Shown here in pieces: positions 59,398 to 64,000 of a stretch of 64,000 bases of DNA. The translations under genes were made by a program, and so were the position numbers. Position 1 is the stretch's first letter. Each line of letters opens with the position of its first letter. The DNA comes from Bryoerythrophyllum caledonicum (taxonomy: Eukaryota; Streptophyta; Bryopsida; Pottiales; Pottiaceae), in assembly GCA_963971425.1 (NCBI GenBank), contig OZ020521.1:7147519-7211518 (forward strand), given 5' to 3'. A model generated the notes under the pieces. That model saw only the letters and a list, made by a program, of their open reading frames with translations, was not told where the DNA came from and did no database searches.

Positions 59398-61553
59398 ATG
59401 TGTGGGAGAGCTCGGTGCACGGTGCGGGTGGACGCGGTAGGCGCTGCGTGTGGCTTTCGAGCCCCCCTGCGCTCCGTCAACGCCGACAGGTATGGAACGT
59501 ACAACCTCAGTCTGCCTAGTTTCATAGTCCTTCAATCCACGGTGGTTGTCACCTTAAACCCTAAACCCTGATACGACTCTTTGTGGTTGCAGATATCAAC
59601 CTTCGTACAATGTGGCCCCAGGTGCACACATGCCTGTGGTCCGACACGATGGAGCTGGCGATGCAAGGGAGCCTGTTGTGCACTGCATGAGATGGGGCCT
59701 GGTTCCCAGTTTCACCAAGAAATCAGAGAGACCAGATTTTTTCCGAATGGTGAGCGCTGTTTTTGTTGCTTCTGAAGTTGATTTTAGGGCTACCGCCCCC
59801 GAGCTAGAATTTGAGTTACCCTCGTGTTTATGAAGTCAGGCAGACCAGATTCTTTCCGAATGCTTTTGTCGAAAGAAAACTGGTTCGGGAAAGGTTTTCT
59901 AAGCTAGGATTTGTTGTTTTGGGGTTTTATGGTTCAGTTTAATGCCAGATCAGAGTCTGTGCATGAGAAGACCTCATTCCGTCGCCTTCTGTCCAAGAAT
60001 CGGTGCCTTACTACTGTTGAAGGGTGAGGACATTCTTGAGCTCAACAGCCTCCAAGATGCGAATTGTCATTGATAAATGAATGTACTGTTAAGATGCGAA
60101 TGCACTGTAAAGATGTGTGTTAAATTTTGGGTTTATGTTCTGGACTACAATTGTATTTTATCCAGATTTTACGAGTGGAAGAAGGATGGCAAGCAGAAGC
60201 AGCCGTATTACCTACATAGGGAAGATGGGCATCCTCTTGTGTTTGCAGCTCTGTATGATACCTGGGACTCCCCTGAAGGTGGGCCATTTTTTGAACTTTT
60301 CCTGCAAAATTTGAGTAAACACACGAAGTCTCTGTCTTGTGTAGGAATTACTGACCTCTAATTTCTGGCAGGGGATACAATGTACACGTTCACCATCTTG
60401 ACGACTCGTGTATCAAAGCGATTGGAGTGGTTGCATGGTGCGTACTCTGGACATCTACTATACGAGACATGTCTCTCTTATAATAATAACCACGAGGTCT
60501 GAGATTACTGTGGTGTTGTGCAGACAGGATGCCAGTTATATTGAAGAGCCAGGACGCTATTGATGCATGGTTGACTTATGATTTATCAGAGGATGCTATG
60601 CACAAACTCACGCAACCCTACGAGTCTCCTGACCTTGTAAGTGCGAATTCAACCCAGCGGTTGTTGGGAGAACAACCAGCTTGCTTGTTTCCATTAACGT
60701 CCTTTTTTCTAATCACTTTCAATTGGTTTAATGAAGATTACTGACCTGATTAGTGATCGTATTGTCAGATCTGGTACCCGGTCACTCCAGCCATGGGAAA
60801 ACGGGCTTTCAATGGACCTGAGTGCGTTGAGGAGGTACTAACTTCTAAGCCCTTCTGTTTCATGCTGCAGCAATTGGTTGCACGTAGTCAGAAAAAATCA
60901 TCATTATTGCTATTGAACATGAGGTTTACATGAGGTCCAATACATACATCTGATGGGATGCTATTTTGACGTGAAACCAGATCAAGCCCAAGGTGGCAAC
61001 CGAGAGCAAGATAGCTCAGATGTTTGGAAAACAAGTAGCGCATCAAAATACAGGCCCATCTCCGAACAAAAGCCTGGTGGCTCCTTACCCTGACAAAGGG
61101 ATGTCCCCAAACACCGACAAAGGAATGTCTCCAGACTTCAGCGACGGAGATTACCTCAACGAAGACGATTTCAAAGCTTTGGTGGCAGGCATGAACCCTG
61201 ACCAAGACGCAACTAGAGCAGTGAAACAGGAGCTGTCAAATGATAATAGCTCGTCCCATCAGGAACAGGATTCTAGGCCTCATCAGTGTAAGGACACAGT
61301 GAAAGCAGAGAAAGAAAATCATTCACCTGAGGAAGAAAAGGCTGCCACATCAGGCAGAGCGCAGGGGCCAACGAGTTTCGCAGTTTCCACTCCTGTGATC
61401 AGGAAGGCATCAACAGCTATGAAGAGCAGCAGCAGCCCAGATTCCAAACGCCAACGGACCAATGATAGTTCGAAAGACCCCTCGAAAATTGCCTTGCATG
61501 CTGGTGTTAAGCAGAAGCAAAGCAACCTTCTTGGGTTCTTCTCCAAACCGTAG
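59398..61553 (+). CDS. HMCES: SRAP-domain protein, HMCES/YedK family abasic-site shield
   Basis: Eight exons give 421 aa: 59398-59489, 59593-59749, 59938-60023, 60166-60278, 60372-60437, 60524-60636, 60769-60834, 60981-61553. All are GT-AG and in frame. The protein begins MCGRAR, leaving catalytic Cys2 at the N-terminus after Met removal. HMCES forms a thiazolidine crosslink with abasic sites in single-stranded DNA at forks and shields them. Other active-site residues: Asn in FNARSES (about N85), Glu in FYEWKK (about E115), His before DRMPVI (about H171). SRAP spans about 1-230. The tail is low complexity, repeats DKGMSP, has a KRQR basic patch, and ends with a PCNA-binding PIP-box, QSNLLGFF (about 411-418), as in animal HMCES. 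Confidence 0.95.
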
Positions 61554-62422
61554 GATGCAGGAATCAGATGTCAGGACGAGAAACCATCTTTTGTACAACG
61601 TTTTTGAACTACCGGTAGGTGGACTAGAGGGCAGATTATTTACCGGGCAGAATAGTCCGTATCAGAAGCATTTGAGTGGTCAGCGCACTTTCTGTGAAGG
61701 AATTATCAGCTCAACTGTTAGCGCAAATGTAAATAGGCCAGCATTGGTCCTGGAATTTCTGTTATAAACCAATTACGGAGATTGAACATGACACAAAAGA
61801 TCATACGAGTATCAATTCATGGGTATTCACCCCTAAAAGTCCCATGACAAAAGTATATTCAGAGCCATTTAGGCATTTGCTACCGAAAAAAAGTTCTTAA
61901 CTAAAACCGCATTTACCACTAGAGCTGCATTCCTAGTGACCCGTTGTGGACAACAAATACCAGAAAAATGCACCGTACTTAACATGCGAAAAATGTGATA
62001 AGAAAAGGTGGAAACATGAGGGGTGTTGTACCTTTGGTCTGTCGCTGGACCACACATTATTGATAGAATAATTCATAACATGACGAATCCGCATTCGGGT
62101 GAACACGGTACTTGAGGACTGCCGCCCGTCCGTGGTATTCACGGTATTCAATCACCTGTGGTAAGTGGGTACACCTGAGGACTCTGTAACTACTATACAT
62201 GGCACAGATTGGGGGGAGCACTTCTGAGTTTTACTCTCATACCCGACTACGAATAAAATTCTAATTCTAGACAGGACCTAGGCTAGAGATTTGCAAATGA
62301 ACCATGAGAATAAACTCTAAAGTAGATTGTACAACTACATGTCACCCTACCTACTTCTGGTTAGGTGAATCGTATAGATACAAAGTACAATGAAACTAAG
62401 ATCCACGGCGGGTGACGCAGGA
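61554..62422. other. Intergenic between convergent HMCES and RBR
   Basis: The two genes are tail to tail. The region must hold both 3' UTRs. No other feature is seen. Confidence 0.5.
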
Positions 62423-64000
62423 TTATCTGTCAAATCGAGATCGCTTTGATGGAGACCATGCCCTGGGAATAATAGTGGGATCACCTTTGGACCGAATCGA
62501 GTATGAGTTTCCGTTTCCATTGAGAATACTGTTTAAGGTGTTGGCAACCAATGAATCGCTCGCCACAGCTGCTGCTCCAAAGTCTAGCCTCCCCAACCGC
62601 CTGCTTTATCATGAACCATGTGGATCAGTGAGAACTCTACGACAAACATGAAAGTCATTTAAATGTGTAAATGGTGCGCAAGACAGTACTCTGACAGAAA
62701 CCAGAAGAGGCCATTCTACGGCGCATGAAAAAGGTAAGCAGAGAGATAAAACAAACGTAAGTTCCAGGATATACCAAGACATTAGAACCTGTAGCTGGAC
62801 ATAGGTCACATACCTGTTGTTCAACCGATCTTTTGATGGGCTTTGGAAAGCCTGAGTACTCTCCCCAACACATGCATAAAGACTTCGAGTATGTGGAGAC
62901 ATGATTGTGTCGACCTGCAATCAGAAATGATTTGCTATGATTCAGTAACCCACCAGATGGATAACAGCTACCCAAGATTTCAAAGACAGCGTCAACCAGG
63001 CACGTCTATCAAACTGCGCTGGACGTTAAGACGTTCAGGTATGTACCTTATTGGATGGCAGCGGAGAGACATAAACATTATGTTCTGCGGACACCTTTTT
63101 GGGAGATATGTCAGGCAGGGAAGGGAAGGCAGAAGGCCTAGGTGAAGCAGGTGCCTGAGCTGCAGCCACAAAATGCCAATGACACAAAATCCATTGTCAA
63201 CCTCAGCCTGGGGACAGACTAGAAGACTTGCCATATTGAGAATCACATCCATTGAACTGAATGACATACTAACGAGTTGGACAAGAATACAGACGAGGTT
63301 ATGCTTCGTCAAACATGACACCTACCTTGACTACTGCAGACTGGGCTTGTTGCAGTTGGTTTAACAGGATAAAGGATCACTCAACAGGCTTCAGACCAGG
63401 CCTCCCAGCTAAAATTTAGAACTCAAGAGAGCCCTGCACTTAAAAGCCTGGTAATGTCAGATGAGGCTCTTGTGGTGATGACATCACTGGAGGGTATTCA
63501 CTTTGCAAGAAGCAGAGGAATCGTGGAGGACACTCAATTGTATTCATGCATCAGGAACTGTTGTCTCAAAAGAGTATCATGGCTTTTGGTATCTCTACCA
63601 ACTTGCAGCTAAATAAACCATCTCACAGGTTTGAAAAATCCCATGAGAGGGAAAAAGTATGGGCACATTTTACAAGCAAAACACCACGTTCGGGACACTT
63701 GCAATGACCTTGGCACAAAGGCTTCTTGGTTGAAGGAATGACCACTGATTCAGAAAGCAGAAAATAAACTGTCTATTAGTGATTTGCAAGGCTAATATGA
63801 ACTTCACGCACCCTGTACCACCCCAACCAGGTCGCTTTACAAGAGCATCAGAAGTGAAATAAAGGACAGCGCTTTGAACCGTACCTTCACACTGGTTTTT
63901 GTCTTCAGAGCTGGCAGCAGTATTATTATTTGGAACTGACAGATCAGCATTTGAACCCAGATGCAGTAGGAAGGACTTTGTTGAAGGAACAAATACTTCA
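62423..64000 (-). CDS. RBR: Retinoblastoma-related protein (RBR), C-terminal exons, partial
   Basis: Four exons on the minus strand: 63885->64000, 63047-63159, 62814-62914, 62423-62600; the 5' part lies beyond the window. RBR binds E2F/DP and LxCxE partners, and represses S-phase genes until CDK phosphorylation. What is seen is the C-terminal domain: [56 protein letters not shown] and PSKDRLNNR, then [20 protein letters not shown] and a terminal [11 protein letters not shown]. Ser/Thr-Pro sites (ISPKK, VSPL, MSPH, QSPSK, WSPSK) are the typical CDK targets. The last acceptor could be 62,637 (ending LTDPHGS) or 62,600. I prefer 62,600 because only that gives the conserved LGRLDF...SDSLVA tail. 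Confidence 0.93.

Noticed and set aside
62610..62637. Short RBR terminal exon ending LTDPHGS
   Set aside because: Frame is legal, but the acceptor 37 bp further on gives the tail conserved in plant RBR proteins.

Overview
The window is nuclear DNA of a land plant. It contains a plant-only actin-binding protein (SCAB), a PIP-type aquaporin, a plant retinoblastoma-related (RBR) C-terminus, an A-type P450 remnant, Arabidopsis-type CCCTAAA motifs and GT-AG introns of about 60-730 bp. The high load of transposons and miniature elements points to a medium or large genome. I cannot name the species; a non-seed plant is possible but unproven.

Layout. 1-20,000 is almost entirely mobile-element DNA. 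It has TTAA-flanked short-TIR elements and a PIF/Harbinger transposon with both partner genes (Myb-like ORF at 3,977-4,870, transposase at 5,210-9,009). The transposase gene is split by a 2,497-bp TG...CA insert with a 5-bp duplication. A decayed retrotransposon gag-protease gene (13,360-16,143) and a decayed LINE end (17,900-18,660) follow. 20,108-23,008 is an 11-exon SCAB gene. 24,300-29,080 is a cluster of nested miniature elements. 30,541-32,521 is a 4-exon PIP aquaporin. 33,000-44,300 is repeat-rich, with a long inverted repeat, a (TTTC)n tract and more TTAA elements. 44,326-45,524 encodes an HMA-domain protein. 46,000-53,300 is again repeats. From 53,370 to the end lies a gene-dense block: P450 pseudogene, WDR53-like WD40 gene, a head-to-head HMCES/SRAP gene, and the 3' end of an RBR gene that leaves the window.

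Most notable result. A large family of non-autonomous elements starts CCCCTAAAGGACC or CCCTTTAAGG and is flanked by TTAA on both sides, the hallmark of piggyBac-type transposition. The window contains its own empty-site control: one copy (38,650-39,850) sits in the left arm of a long inverted repeat, and the right arm (around 42,009) has the same site with a single TTAA and no insert. Two further copies sit in the TTAA found inside the terminal repeat of another TTAA element. No piggyBac transposase is visible here, so the copies would have to be mobilised in trans.

The cellular genes are unrelated housekeeping or signalling genes, with no operon-like logic. The only tight arrangement is the divergent WDR53/HMCES pair, whose start codons are 539 bp apart.
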